Shown here: positions 43,792 to 52,919 of the stretch, piece by piece
Layout: each line of letters starts with the position of its first letter
Numbering within the stretch: the first letter of the stretch is position 1
NCBI GenBank assembly: GCA_020975725.1
Contig: QXJR01000018.1
Span: forward strand, 248,001 to 312,000
Origin: Picocystis sp. L7
Taxonomy: Eukaryota; Chlorophyta; Picocystophyceae; Picocystales; Picocystaceae
Reading direction: 5' to 3'
DNA length: 64,000 nt
Position numbers and translations under genes: made by a program
The notes under the pieces: generated by a model
Databases searched by the model: none
What the model was told of the DNA's origin: nothing
What the model saw: the letters and a program-made list of their open reading frames with translations, nothing else

Positions 43792-46018
43792 CTTTGAAGT
43801 CGACTACTTTGAAAAAACGTAGTTAAGAGAAGCGTTGCTATGTTTAAGCCATCCACCACTTCTAACAAACATCTTCACATCAAGGAAATTCTGAGAATAA
43901 CGTAAGTTTCGTTTCTTCAAATGATCAACACTTTAACTCTTAAAATCCAAGCACAACGTGCTTGTGTCATCGTGCGCTTGTTGGTAACTCGTGTTGGAAG
44001 TGTGCCTGCTTCTTGGATCTATGAGCGAGTGAAGCTCCAACGACTCCACTAGATTGCCTTCTTTTGCACGACAACTTTCAACACTCCTCGATTGGCTCTA
44101 ACACAACATTTATGCCCACGGTCCGCCTTTCAAGGTGCTATGTGGCGCAGAATTGTGGGGATCAACCTCCTCTTCCCATTGCTGATTCGAGCATGCTAAG
44201 TGAAGCCACGCACTTTTATGAAGGACGATGAATTTGTACTAACAAATGACTATCCCGCACAGTGATTACAACATATTTTCCATTTTACGCGCTCCTCATC
44301 TCCTTAAGCTTCTTTGTCTTTTTTCCTCACGAGTACATCAAAGTGATTCACTGCACAATTCTCTTTTCATGCAATGTCTATTTTTCCCCTTAGTTTTTTG
44401 CAAGGCAACAATGTCAAGTGACCAAGCTTTTCCCACCTACTGCTCTTTTGTTGTGTGCCAAGTTCATGCACTCAATGATCAACGATCCAATATAGGCGCA
44501 TTCCTCATTTTGTTGAGGCAAATCGTCACGCTCACTCCCTTTTGCAAGGGGGTAGGGAAGGCTCTTGTTGGCTTTCACACCTAGTTGCAATCAATCACGC
44601 AATTTTCATAAACGTGGCTAGATTGCAAGGACAAGTCCAACAATCAAGTATATGTTGCGTTATTTGTTCATTGATTTTCCGAACTTGTTTCAAGTACCCC
44701 ATCGGTATCTTTGAACAATGGGCTTTAAGTGGTTGAGTTGTCTTACTGATTTTTGAAAGTTGAGACACAGTAGGGTGGACTTGGCATGAGATGAATACCT
44801 CTCTAATCAATTTGAACGACTTGACTTTTGCGTGTAGAAGACGACTCGAATTTTCACTGTAGCAAGACGACAAGTGTCAAGAGTTCTGTTCATGACTCCT
44901 ATTTATGTACCACTGACGATGGTTGAAACTTTGGAGAGCCTCAAACTTGTTTTAAGGTATAGCATAATTAACAAGTGTTAGAAGTACGCCTCAATGTAGC
45001 ACTCACCATAAGAGTGGTAGTCGAGTTGGCCTTGCAAAAATACATTGATGTTTCAACAGTCTTACATTTCTCGATGAGGAACGAATTTACTCATCGTTTC
45101 GTACATACTTTTCGTTGCATCGTAAATGGTTCACAAAGGGACACGTACTATGCCTTCTTTGATCCAATGAAAACGCATGAATTCGTTTGACCCACAGGAA
45201 CTTACCATTCAAGGAACACAACAAAAGCCGACGTTTCTCTGATACACACTTGTATTCCTTGTAATGATTGGCACTCGTGCCAAGCCCATTTCATTTTTAC
45301 ATTTTCTGTTTTTTTCTTACTTGTTACTTGACCATGAAAAAAGCTGCGTAAATGTTGAGTTCATCAGGATCGTGGTAGGTAATAATCTAGAGCAAAAGCA
45401 ACTTTGCTATGGTGACCTTGTAATTAAGTTGTGGCAAGGCGATGGTGACTTTCAATGGTCAACTTTCTATGCATATCCTTGTTTACACGTTATATTTAAA
45501 ATGCCGAATCATTGATGGGATGTTCACTTCCTGGTACCTTCCTAGTGTGGTACGACTTCTTATTGTTTGAATCCTTTGAACGGCGTAAGTTTCAACTTCT
45601 CTTGCATGTCTCCGCAGATTCTTTGATCGCGTTTTTCGGCACTTCGGGTTGTGTACCGGTGGTACATGACTCATATTTCCAAGGTATGAAAGCTTGTGGT
45701 TTGCATCGCTCACCCCGCGTCCTGTGTGGGTCCACCTTACTATGCATCCCGCTTTTGCTTGTGGATCGTCCCGATCCCAGGGTTGTGCTGGTTCCGGGGT
45801 AGGGTCTCATTTCGTTCCCTGGATGGGCGAGACCAAGACACTCCCAAGACGATCCTGTGGTGGCGGGTACGCGTTCAAGACAACCCTTTCGAGCGCAGAT
45901 ACATTTGTGTCGCGAAAGGAATCGTAGACAGGATCGGTCGAAGCACGTGGAAGAGGAGACCTTGCATGTAAAAATAGACCTCGGGTAGGACTACGATCGT
46001 AAAGGTTCATCCGGAAAG
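43792..46018. other. AT-richer intergenic region right of the Copia fossils
   Basis: About 2.2 kb. Only short overlapping ORFs without family features are present. The last 350 bp (about 45680-46018) are more GC-rich and likely carry the promoter of the next gene. Confidence 0.45.
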
Positions 46019-47182
46019 ATGGGGGCACGTTTCGTGCAGATACTACTTGTGCTCTTGCTTTGCTCGGCTGCAATGGCCTCGAAGCAGTACAAGGAAAACA
46101 GGAAAATCACTGCGGTTCAAGATCTGGGCTCTGAAGACGAAGCTCGGAAGAGATCGACAAAGGAAACGAAACAAACCGGGAAAGATGTTGTGGAACCCCA
46201 GAGACGGTATGTATCGCCTGTGCACGCGGTAGTTGGGTTCTTCCTAGAACAGAGACTCTTCGTTTGCTTGCGAACGTTTACCGTATGGGATAGGCCTCTA
46301 CAACGAAATAGCGACACTGTACTTTCTAATACTGACATGTCCATTGCATTCACATTATCTGCACCATGTAGGGAGGCTGACGAAGACGGCTATAGCGAAA
46401 CTGGTAATGACGAGGACAACTGGTACTATGACGACTGGGATGATGAATACTACGACGATTACAACTACGATGAGTATTTTGATTATCCTGAGTTCAATCT
46501 GGAGAAACACGATTGTACTGCACATGATGACGGATCGTTCTCACTCAACGGGACCACGGCCTGTGATATCCTTATTGATGGAGCTGACAAACTGACGAAA
46601 TATCCAAAGTTTGATGGTACCTACAAGGTGGCTGGCTGCAACGCCGGTCGACCTTACTACAAAAAACAAGGAAGTAAGGAAGGGTTATTTCTATGGTTCA
46701 GTGCATACTTCAGAGACTGGGATGTGGGAACCTCCATCCCAAGTGATGACGATATTTTCGAAGACAACTCGCTACTGTTTGGGGGAATGGGCAACGAAGA
46801 AGCCAGGCCAGAGAAAGTACCCTCCGGTGAGTGGTATATTAAATCCGAACTGCTGAAGGCACCAGATGAGGATATGGCCTTTGTGCAAGCTAGCGCAGTA
46901 GAAGTAAAGTGCAAAAAAGGATCATCAAAGATAAAAGAGAGTGATGCTGTGCCTCAGAAATCGAGCAAAGATGTGGAAGCACAGGCACAGCAAGATTTCA
47001 ATAAAGTATACAACAAGTACCTGGACAAAGAGCACAAAAAGAATTCCAAAAGGTTGGGTGGAGTTGCGCGCTTCCTTGTCGAACTTCTTGTTCTTCTTGG
47101 AATCGGAGGAGTTATATGGGTCATCCGTGCAATCTTTTGTTTCCAAGCTGGAAAAGGTCCATCTTATCAGGCGGTTGCATAG
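46019..47182 (+). CDS. acidic Asp/Tyr-rich secreted or type I membrane protein, two exons
   Basis: The unspliced frame is 387 aa. The signal peptide is clear (MGARFVQILLVLLLCSAAMA). A stretch extremely rich in Asp and Tyr follows (NWYYDDWDDEYYDDYNYDEY), then a Cys-containing domain (KFDGTYKVAGCNAGRPYYKK ... LFLWFSAYFRDWDVG ... GEWYIKSELL). A charged helix and one membrane helix near the C-terminus end the protein (FLVELLVLLGIGGVIWVI). A typical intron, 46207-46371 (GTATGT donor, CTGAC branch site 36 nt before the TAG), lies inside the open frame. It is 165 nt, a multiple of three and stop-free. Splicing gives 332 aa and joins QRR to EADEDG. I do not recognise the family. Confidence 0.75.
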   Translation: MGARFVQILLVLLLCSAAMASKQYKENRKITAVQDLGSEDEARKRSTKETKQTGKDVVEPQRRYVSPVHAVVGFFLEQRLFVCLRTFTVWDRPLQRNSDTVLSNTDMSIAFTLSAPCREADEDGYSETGNDEDNWYYDDWDDEYYDDYNYDEYFDYPEFNLEKHDCTAHDDGSFSLNGTTACDILIDGADKLTKYPKFDGTYKVAGCNAGRPYYKKQGSKEGLFLWFSAYFRDWDVGTSIPSDDDIFEDNSLLFGGMGNEEARPEKVPSGEWYIKSELLKAPDEDMAFVQASAVEVKCKKGSSKIKESDAVPQKSSKDVEAQAQQDFNKVYNKYLDKEHKKNSKRLGGVARFLVELLVLLGIGGVIWVIRAIFCFQAGKGPSYQAVA

Positions 47183-48483
47183 TGTGTTTTTCGTTTACTT
47201 GTGCTGCACCGCGTGCTTCAAGGAAAACCCAATCAACGCTTAAACAACGAAGGTCAACCATAGCCCATGGAACCCTGTCGCGAGTCAGAGCGGCCACTTG
47301 TCTCATTGGACCCGTATGGGAGTGTGGCGATTCTGGGTCTAAGAGAGTCATGTGGCTTGTGTACAGGCTACTGTGCTGGTGCACTTTGCTTTGGTCTTCT
47401 TACCTGTTTTGTGCGCTGATCATTCAGTGGCTTTAAAAGCATATCTGTATACTTTCAACACAAATTCTTCATTCAAGACAGTCAGTACTCGTGTGCGACT
47501 CGCCGTAGCCCATTCACACTCGCAAATCCTTTGGTTTCACCTACATCAGCCATCCTCTGCTCTTCTTTGATTGACTGCTGGCCATCCAAGACGTTCATCC
47601 ACGTTGACCAACAACTGATTTTCTCTGAGGTCTCGACAACGATGTGGATCAGCTTACGATCGAATATCTGTACAATAGTTAGGAACGGAAGAGCACGTGC
47701 CACGGCTGCAAATCTATTCTCAACGATATTTCCAGCCGGCAAAGTGCACATTAGTTGAAGTCATCCCCCTTCTGACGTGTGTATTGCCTCTACATTCCCA
47801 ATTCGCAGAAAATCAAACACGGGTACGTATTTCTTGGGCATGAAGGTCAGTGCCTTGAGGTAGCGAAGGATTGTCCTGGTACTGGATTGCCGCGTCCGTC
47901 AACCTTTGTACAGATTTGCGTGGACCGTGTTTCGACCATTCGCAATTTGTATTCTATCCGTCTCAGAGGCATTGGAGGTTGCCTATTCATGCCTTTGTCT
48001 TCATTTGAGCAGCGCGTGCTTGTCCTGCAATCCTGGCGGTTGTCCTTTTCTGCTTGGGTTGTCTACCCCGTGAAATGCACTTGGGTATTGCTGCTATACG
48101 CATCCGAAACTTTTTTTCTGCTTCTGCTATTGTTCATGGCAGGTTCCTGATGCAGTGAAATCTGTCGTTGCATGGATCCGTTCGGAAAGTCTTTGCGTTT
48201 TGGGATCAATTGACATGGACCAGAACGATTCGACGTCCTATGTCATGGTATTTGTGTGCCGTCCTCTAGGTTGCACCCTGCCCCATTCCATTGATCCATG
48301 AGGGGCGTTGTTGCGGGTCATGGTTTTGCTTCCATGGAATGTTGGGGTACACGATCTTGTCCTGGTCCCCTTCGCGTTGGAAACGTGGCGGATCTTCTCC
48401 ACATGTCTTGTGCTGGACATCTTTACATCTGGTTCGTTCGTATTTCCGTTTCCATCTGCTGGTTCTGTTCCTTTGCTTCCATG
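47183..48483. other. intergenic region left of the Harbinger element
   Basis: About 1.3 kb. A minus-strand ORF at 47482-47751 (89 aa, including FDRKLIHIVVETSEKISCW) and a plus-strand ORF at 47779-48150 have protein-like composition but no recognised family. The first might be an exon of an unknown spliced gene. I do not call either one as a gene. Confidence 0.35.
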
Positions 48484-48526
48484 AGAGGAGTTCTGATTTC
48501 GGGGTAAGCACCAAAAGTGGGGTAAG
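48484..48526 (+). repeat. left terminal inverted repeat of the Harbinger element
   Basis: 43 bp, matching the reverse complement of 52051-52093 throughout. It contains two GGGGTAAG octamers. Confidence 0.93.
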
Positions 48527-48800
48527 TGAGAGTTTATTCTCCAGGGTTTAGGGTTTCAGTTGCCCTACTTATCGAAACTAGGGCAAGCGAAGGGCCTTCG
48601 CTTACCCCATCTCTGAGTTTGTCCTCTTCGGTACATGTCAATATGAGCTGTTTGGGAAGACGACGCTTCATTCCCTATTGTCTACGAATCGCTGTAACCG
48701 GCAAGGACAAAGTGGGGTAAGTGGTCCTCCTTCCTCGAAGAGTGTTGATGCGCGCTGTGAGGTGTGTACAACTCCGACAAGAAGTGGCGCAGCTGATTCG

Positions 48801-50003
48801 ATGCCATCCCGCGTGGGATGCGCGCTCGAGCGCAGGCGGTTGCGAAAGCAGTACGACGACCTAGCGGTGCTGTACGTGGGATACGTGGCGGTCGGAGGCA
48901 TCAATGAGGACGAACGAATCGCCATCCTCGCGGTCATCCTTGAGGCCATGGAGCAGTGCCTCGAGGACTTGGAAGATGCAAAACGCTACTGGAACTATCA
49001 CGGACGTGTAACGAACATCCCAAAATTCGTAAACGCCTTTCACGACGACTGGTTGCGCCAACATTGTCGTTTTGTGGGGTGGGAAGTGCTCGAGCTGATG
49101 CGCATCTTGGATGTGCCGAAAGTTATTCGCATTCCTGGCTCGGGACGAGTTTTTACTGGCGAGGAAGGTATGTTGGTAATGTTGCGACGACTTGCATCTT
49201 TGGAGAACTTGCACCACATGACAGTGACTTTTGATCGCCACGCGAGTGCATTGTCTGAGCTGCACAATGCAATGCTCGACCACGTCTACCCGTTCGCGAA
49301 AAAAGCGTTGCAATTGGAGGTATGGGAGGATGAACTCCCTCGCTTGGCGACGGAGCTCGCACAACGAGGATGTCTCATTCCCACTTGCTGTGGATTTATT
49401 GACGGTACTTTGTTTAAGATTCGCCGACCCACGGAAGGCGAGGAAGCGGCCTTCAGTGGCTGGAAGCGCATGCATGCAACAAAGTACCAAGCGGTGGTGC
49501 TTGCTAATTTCATGATTGCGGATTACGATGGCCCGCATCCAGGTTCTGCGGGTGACTCTAACCTACTACGTCGTTCGAACATTGTCGAACGTTTACGCGA
49601 GATCGTCCGGCGCCTTGGAACCGACGTGAGTTTATACGGGGACGCAGCATACCCCATTTCGACGGTGCTCCATCGACCATGGCGCGGAGATGTCACCTCG
49701 GACCAAGCTACGTTCAACGAAGAAATGAGTCGTTTCCGACTAGCAGTGGAGTGGATCTTTGGAAAATTAGAGCAGTTGTGGCCCTTCGTCGGCGACAAGA
49801 CGCGCCGCACCGTCATGCTGCGCCAAACTGGAAAAGAAGACGTGATCGCGGCTTTGCTGACTAACTTTCACACGTGCTTGTGTGGAGGTGTGACCACAGA
49901 CTATCTCGGGATCGCACCACCAACGTTGCATGGTTACGCTAGCATGATTGCAAGGCACGCGAATGGTACAATACGATGTCCGCGTGTACGCGTCCGCGAA
50001 TAG
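48801..50003 (+). CDS. Harbinger-type DDE (DDE_4-like) transposase
   Basis: 400 aa from the first ATG; the frame is open from 48678. The catalytic core shows the superfamily pattern: first Asp in CCGFIDGTLFKIRRP, the GWKRMHATKYQAVVLANFMI block and GPHPGSAGDSNLLRRS, second Asp in YGDAAYP, and the Glu in RLAVEWIFGKLEQLWP. Upstream residues form a helical region (RRRLRKQYDDLAVLYVGYVA). The frame is intact, so the enzyme could be functional. It is convergent with the element's Myb-like gene. Confidence 0.9.
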   Translation: MPSRVGCALERRRLRKQYDDLAVLYVGYVAVGGINEDERIAILAVILEAMEQCLEDLEDAKRYWNYHGRVTNIPKFVNAFHDDWLRQHCRFVGWEVLELMRILDVPKVIRIPGSGRVFTGEEGMLVMLRRLASLENLHHMTVTFDRHASALSELHNAMLDHVYPFAKKALQLEVWEDELPRLATELAQRGCLIPTCCGFIDGTLFKIRRPTEGEEAAFSGWKRMHATKYQAVVLANFMIADYDGPHPGSAGDSNLLRRSNIVERLREIVRRLGTDVSLYGDAAYPISTVLHRPWRGDVTSDQATFNEEMSRFRLAVEWIFGKLEQLWPFVGDKTRRTVMLRQTGKEDVIAALLTNFHTCLCGGVTTDYLGIAPPTLHGYASMIARHANGTIRCPRVRVRE

Positions 50004-50137
50004 AAATTTCCCAAACCTGACTAGTTCCTTTTCCAAAGCAGGAACCGAACATCTCACAGCAGCGGAGAACAGAATTCTTGCAATTCACGGAGAGCATTAG
50101 GATCTTCGCTCCTTTTTGCGGAGAGAAGATGAAAAAG

Positions 50138-50608
50138 CAGCAGCGTTCTGCTGCTGCTTATTTGGATGAAGCACCAGCAGCAGCAGCGTTCTGCTGCTGC
50201 TTATTTGGATGAAGCACCAGCAGCAGCAGCAGCAGCGTTCTGCTGCTGAGTATTTGGATGAAGCACCAGCAGCAGCAGCAGCAGCGTTCTGCTGCTGAGT
50301 ATTTGGATGAAGCACCAGCAGCAGCAGCAGCAGCGTTCTGCTGCTGAGTATTTGGATGAAGCACCAGCAGCAGCAGCAGCAGCGTTCTGCTGCTGAGTAT
50401 TTGGATGAAGCACCAGCAGCAGCAGCAGCAGCGTTCTGCTGCTGAGTATTTGGATGAAGCACCAGCAGCAGCAGCAGCAGCGTTCTGCTGCTGAGTATTT
50501 GGATGAAGCACCAGCAGCAGCAGCAGCAGCGTTCTGCTGCTGAGTATTTGGATGAAGCACCAGCAGCAGCAGCAGCAGCGTTCTGCTGCTGCTTATTGGG
50601 ATGAAGCA
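50138..50608. repeat. 49-bp tandem repeat (about 10 copies) with CAG/CTG hairpin units
   Basis: Units begin at TTTGGATGAAGCACC (about 50161, 50204, 50253, 50302, 50351, 50400, 50449, 50498, 50547; a variant near 50596). The first spacing is 43 bp, the rest 49 bp. Each unit has a (CAG)n run, a GTT spacer and CTGCTGCTG, able to fold into a hairpin. The minus strand is open in all three frames, which yields rotating poly-Ala, poly-Cys and poly-Leu ORFs. It lies between the two convergent transposon genes, probably in their 3' ends. Confidence 0.92.
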
Positions 50609-50781
50609 AAGGTTCTCGTACTTGCATGAGGTAGGTTGTGTTGTACAGTAAATGAAATGGTCTAGATTGTAATTAGCTTGTTCTCTATAGGCAGCGTCTC
50701 TAATACTTGCTACGTATTTTGCGGGATGGAGTGGAAGCCAGATGTTTAGTACAGGGTAGTACATTGTTTTCATGCGTTGTA

Positions 50782-51753
50782 TTACAATGTGCTCCTTGTA
50801 GGTAGGTCCTTGTTGGGAGATTCGACTTCTCCTTCCTCTGGCCTTGATGTAGGCACAGGTAACGTTGAAGTGAGAAAGCTCGAAGGTTGCGAAACATGTT
50901 GACTGACGAAACTGTCCAGCGGACCCGGATGCGGGTATGCATCTGGGTGTTTCTCATGCCACCCAGCGCGCATGTTCCATTCGTTGCATGCCACTTCGTG
51001 TGCACGCTTCTGCATGAGAGTCGACAACGTGCATTGCAAGGCAGGAATCAAAATGACACGCTCGTCATCGCCAGCTGATCGGCGTCGACGTCCAGAAGGC
51101 TTGGTCGTACTATCTTCGGGGGAGGTGCTTGAAGGCGTCTTTGCACGGGCTCGCTTCCCACCTGTTTGCATTTGATGCACACGGAGCATCTCGCCAGCGC
51201 GTTCTTTGTCTTCGCGTGCACGAATTTTCTGTGTCCGCTTGTCACCTTGCACTGCCTCAGCCTCGTCGACACGCTCGCAAACCTCCTCGCACAAGTGCAC
51301 AAATTCTTCATCGACCATCCCGCCGCTGCGCCCAGTCGCTCGTAAAGCTGCTTGCTCGTTATCACGATGCATACGCAGTAGGTCCATGATGCGCCTACGC
51401 ACCTGCTTTCGATCCATCTTCCAAGCACCAAACAAACTTGGGTACGTATTACGTAACTGTTCACTAAACATCCTCCATGCTGCGTCTTTCTCACGATTAC
51501 CTTGTTTCTCGAGGAAGCAGCATTCTTCATCTTGGACGATTGTGAGGAGGGCCTTGTGATGCGCCATCGTCCAAATCCTCCCGCGGTCGGCATAGGCACC
51601 TTTCGCTTGTATCGCCTCCTTAACCGGTCCAAGCTCTGTGGTGTCATTGCCTTCTCCACATTCAACATTCACGAGCACAAGTTCGCTAGCCGATGGGAGA
51701 GGAGCTTCACCGTTGAACCCACTGCTTGCATTTCCTCCTGAACCTTTGCTCAT
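50782..51753 (-). CDS. Myb/SANT-like DNA-binding protein of the Harbinger element
   Basis: 323 aa. A trihelix/SANT-like N-terminal domain (IWTMAHHKALLTIVQDEECC ... AAWRMFSEQLRNTYPSLFGA ... MDRKQVRRRIMDLLRMHRDN) precedes charged, basic linker sequence (GKRARAKTPSS, KPSGRRRRSAGDD) and an acidic C-terminus. In Harbinger elements the second ORF binds the ends and helps bring the transposase into the nucleus. The frame is intact. It starts inside the right part of the element, about 300 bp from its end. Confidence 0.85.
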   Translation of the reverse strand: MSKGSGGNASSGFNGEAPLPSASELVLVNVECGEGNDTTELGPVKEAIQAKGAYADRGRIWTMAHHKALLTIVQDEECCFLEKQGNREKDAAWRMFSEQLRNTYPSLFGAWKMDRKQVRRRIMDLLRMHRDNEQAALRATGRSGGMVDEEFVHLCEEVCERVDEAEAVQGDKRTQKIRAREDKERAGEMLRVHQMQTGGKRARAKTPSSTSPEDSTTKPSGRRRRSAGDDERVILIPALQCTLSTLMQKRAHEVACNEWNMRAGWHEKHPDAYPHPGPLDSFVSQHVSQPSSFLTSTLPVPTSRPEEGEVESPNKDLPTRSTL

Positions 51754-52050
51754 TTTTGTACTGGAAATGCGAGTCTAGGAGCGCGTGTTAGTGACAACCG
51801 CCACATCCAACTACAAGATTCTCAACTAACCCGATTTGACGCACCTCCTCACTTGCGGCGGAACAACACGATGCCCACGTCGGCCGCTGCAACCGACGGC
51901 GCGACCTGGACTCCGACCTTCCCGCGAAAACAAAAAAGGTTGAAAAAAAACATATGTCGCAGAGGACGCATCCCTCGCACTTATTCTTGTCAACCCAGAA
52001 TCAGAACTCCCTCGACCCGAAAACAAGGGTAACCTTTGGGCGAGAGCAAC

Positions 52051-52093
52051 CTTACCCCACTTTTGGTGCTTACCCCGAAATCAGAACTCCTCT
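52051..52093 (-). repeat. right terminal inverted repeat of the Harbinger element
   Basis: 43 bp, inverted copy of the left end, followed by the ATG target duplication. Confidence 0.93.
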
Positions 52094-52132
52094 ATGGGTT
52101 CGAGGTGTGCAACCACCCCGGTGTGGGGGGGG

Positions 52133-52919
52133 CAGTAGTCCGCCACTTCTTTCAGGGTTCCTGCCCGAACCCCTGACTTCTCCTCCCCGTTTGACCCTCA
52201 TTCCGATCGTTTCAGGACTTGCATTGCACACCAACGGATTCCTTGTAAAATTCTCTTTCTGTTCATGGGATTCACTGGGGCTGTATCGGCCTCAGTGGCA
52301 CACAACGAGGGGGAACTGGTCCCTACCATTGGTTGGCCCCAATGGGGACCCTTTTGCACAGCCACGGCTGGGCGGACGCCTTCGTTCGCCATTGCCCAGC
52401 GGGGGATGGGATGGATTCGAAACTCCGGGTGCAGATCGACCGCTATGTGTTCTACACTGTCATCGATTTTCGTAGGTCGAAGTTGGGTGGGTGTCCTGTG
52501 GCACCCATTCCCATCCGGCTGTTGGTGACCCCTCGAAACAGGCCATCTTCGCCGCTTGGGATCCAAGGCTCCGTCTCCAGGCCGAAGAGAAAGGGAAGGA
52601 TAGGGACGTGAAAGGAGAGGGCAAGGAGTTGTCTTGCGCCTCCTGGATCGCCGACGGAAGGTGGCCTCTTGAGACCCTTCATGGGGACCGGGAGCGACTT
52701 GTAAAAAAAAATCGTGTTTTCAGACCATCCCTTCCAATGGACCTGTTTTCAAAGGGGGTCTACGGGCAGTATCGAGGCACGGAGCTCCAATCGGGCAACG
52801 CAGGGCCCTTCTCCGGAGTTTCAGCTTCCATTCCCATGCCCACACGTCCGCGAGAATCTTCCGCCCCACGAGCAGACCACGGAGAAACACCTCCAGGGGG
52901 GGTGTGGCGGAGTACTGGG
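52133..52919 (+). repeat. 787-bp direct repeat, copy 1
   Basis: Apparently identical to 54599-55385 as far as I can compare by eye. It begins CAGTAGTCCGCCAC and closes with the near-inverse GTGGCGGAGTACTG, then GG. The left flank is a run of 8 G. Long ORFs cross it on both strands, but none is recognisable. It could be a non-autonomous transposon or a long terminal repeat of the composite. Confidence 0.85.

Larger units (their letters stand above)
48484..52093. mobile_element. PIF/Harbinger-type DNA transposon, complete-looking
   Basis: 3610-bp element with 43-bp terminal inverted repeats that match at every position I compared. They start AGAGGAGTTCTGATTTCGGG and lie at 48484-48526 and 52051-52093. 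It is flanked by a 3-bp direct repeat ATG (48481-48483 and 52094-52096), the duplication size usual for PIF/Harbinger. Inside are two convergent genes, a DDE transposase and a Myb/SANT-like DNA-binding protein, the classic pair of this superfamily. They are separated by a 49-bp tandem repeat. The octamer GGGGTAAG (or its reverse) recurs at 48501, 48519, 48601, 48714, 52051 and 52069, likely transposase-binding sites. Exact ends and open ORFs suggest recent movement. Confidence 0.93.

Noticed and set aside
50138-50608. CRISPR-like array
   Set aside because: The units are contiguous tandem repeats with no unique spacers, in a eukaryotic transposon.
50097-50773. long minus-strand ORFs of poly-Ala/Cys/Leu
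   Set aside because: Products of the 49-bp repeat, which is open in all frames by its composition.
52198-52566. ORF in the 787-bp repeats (also at 54664-55032)
   Set aside because: Present twice only because the repeat is duplicated; no domain, and ORFs overlap it on the other strand.
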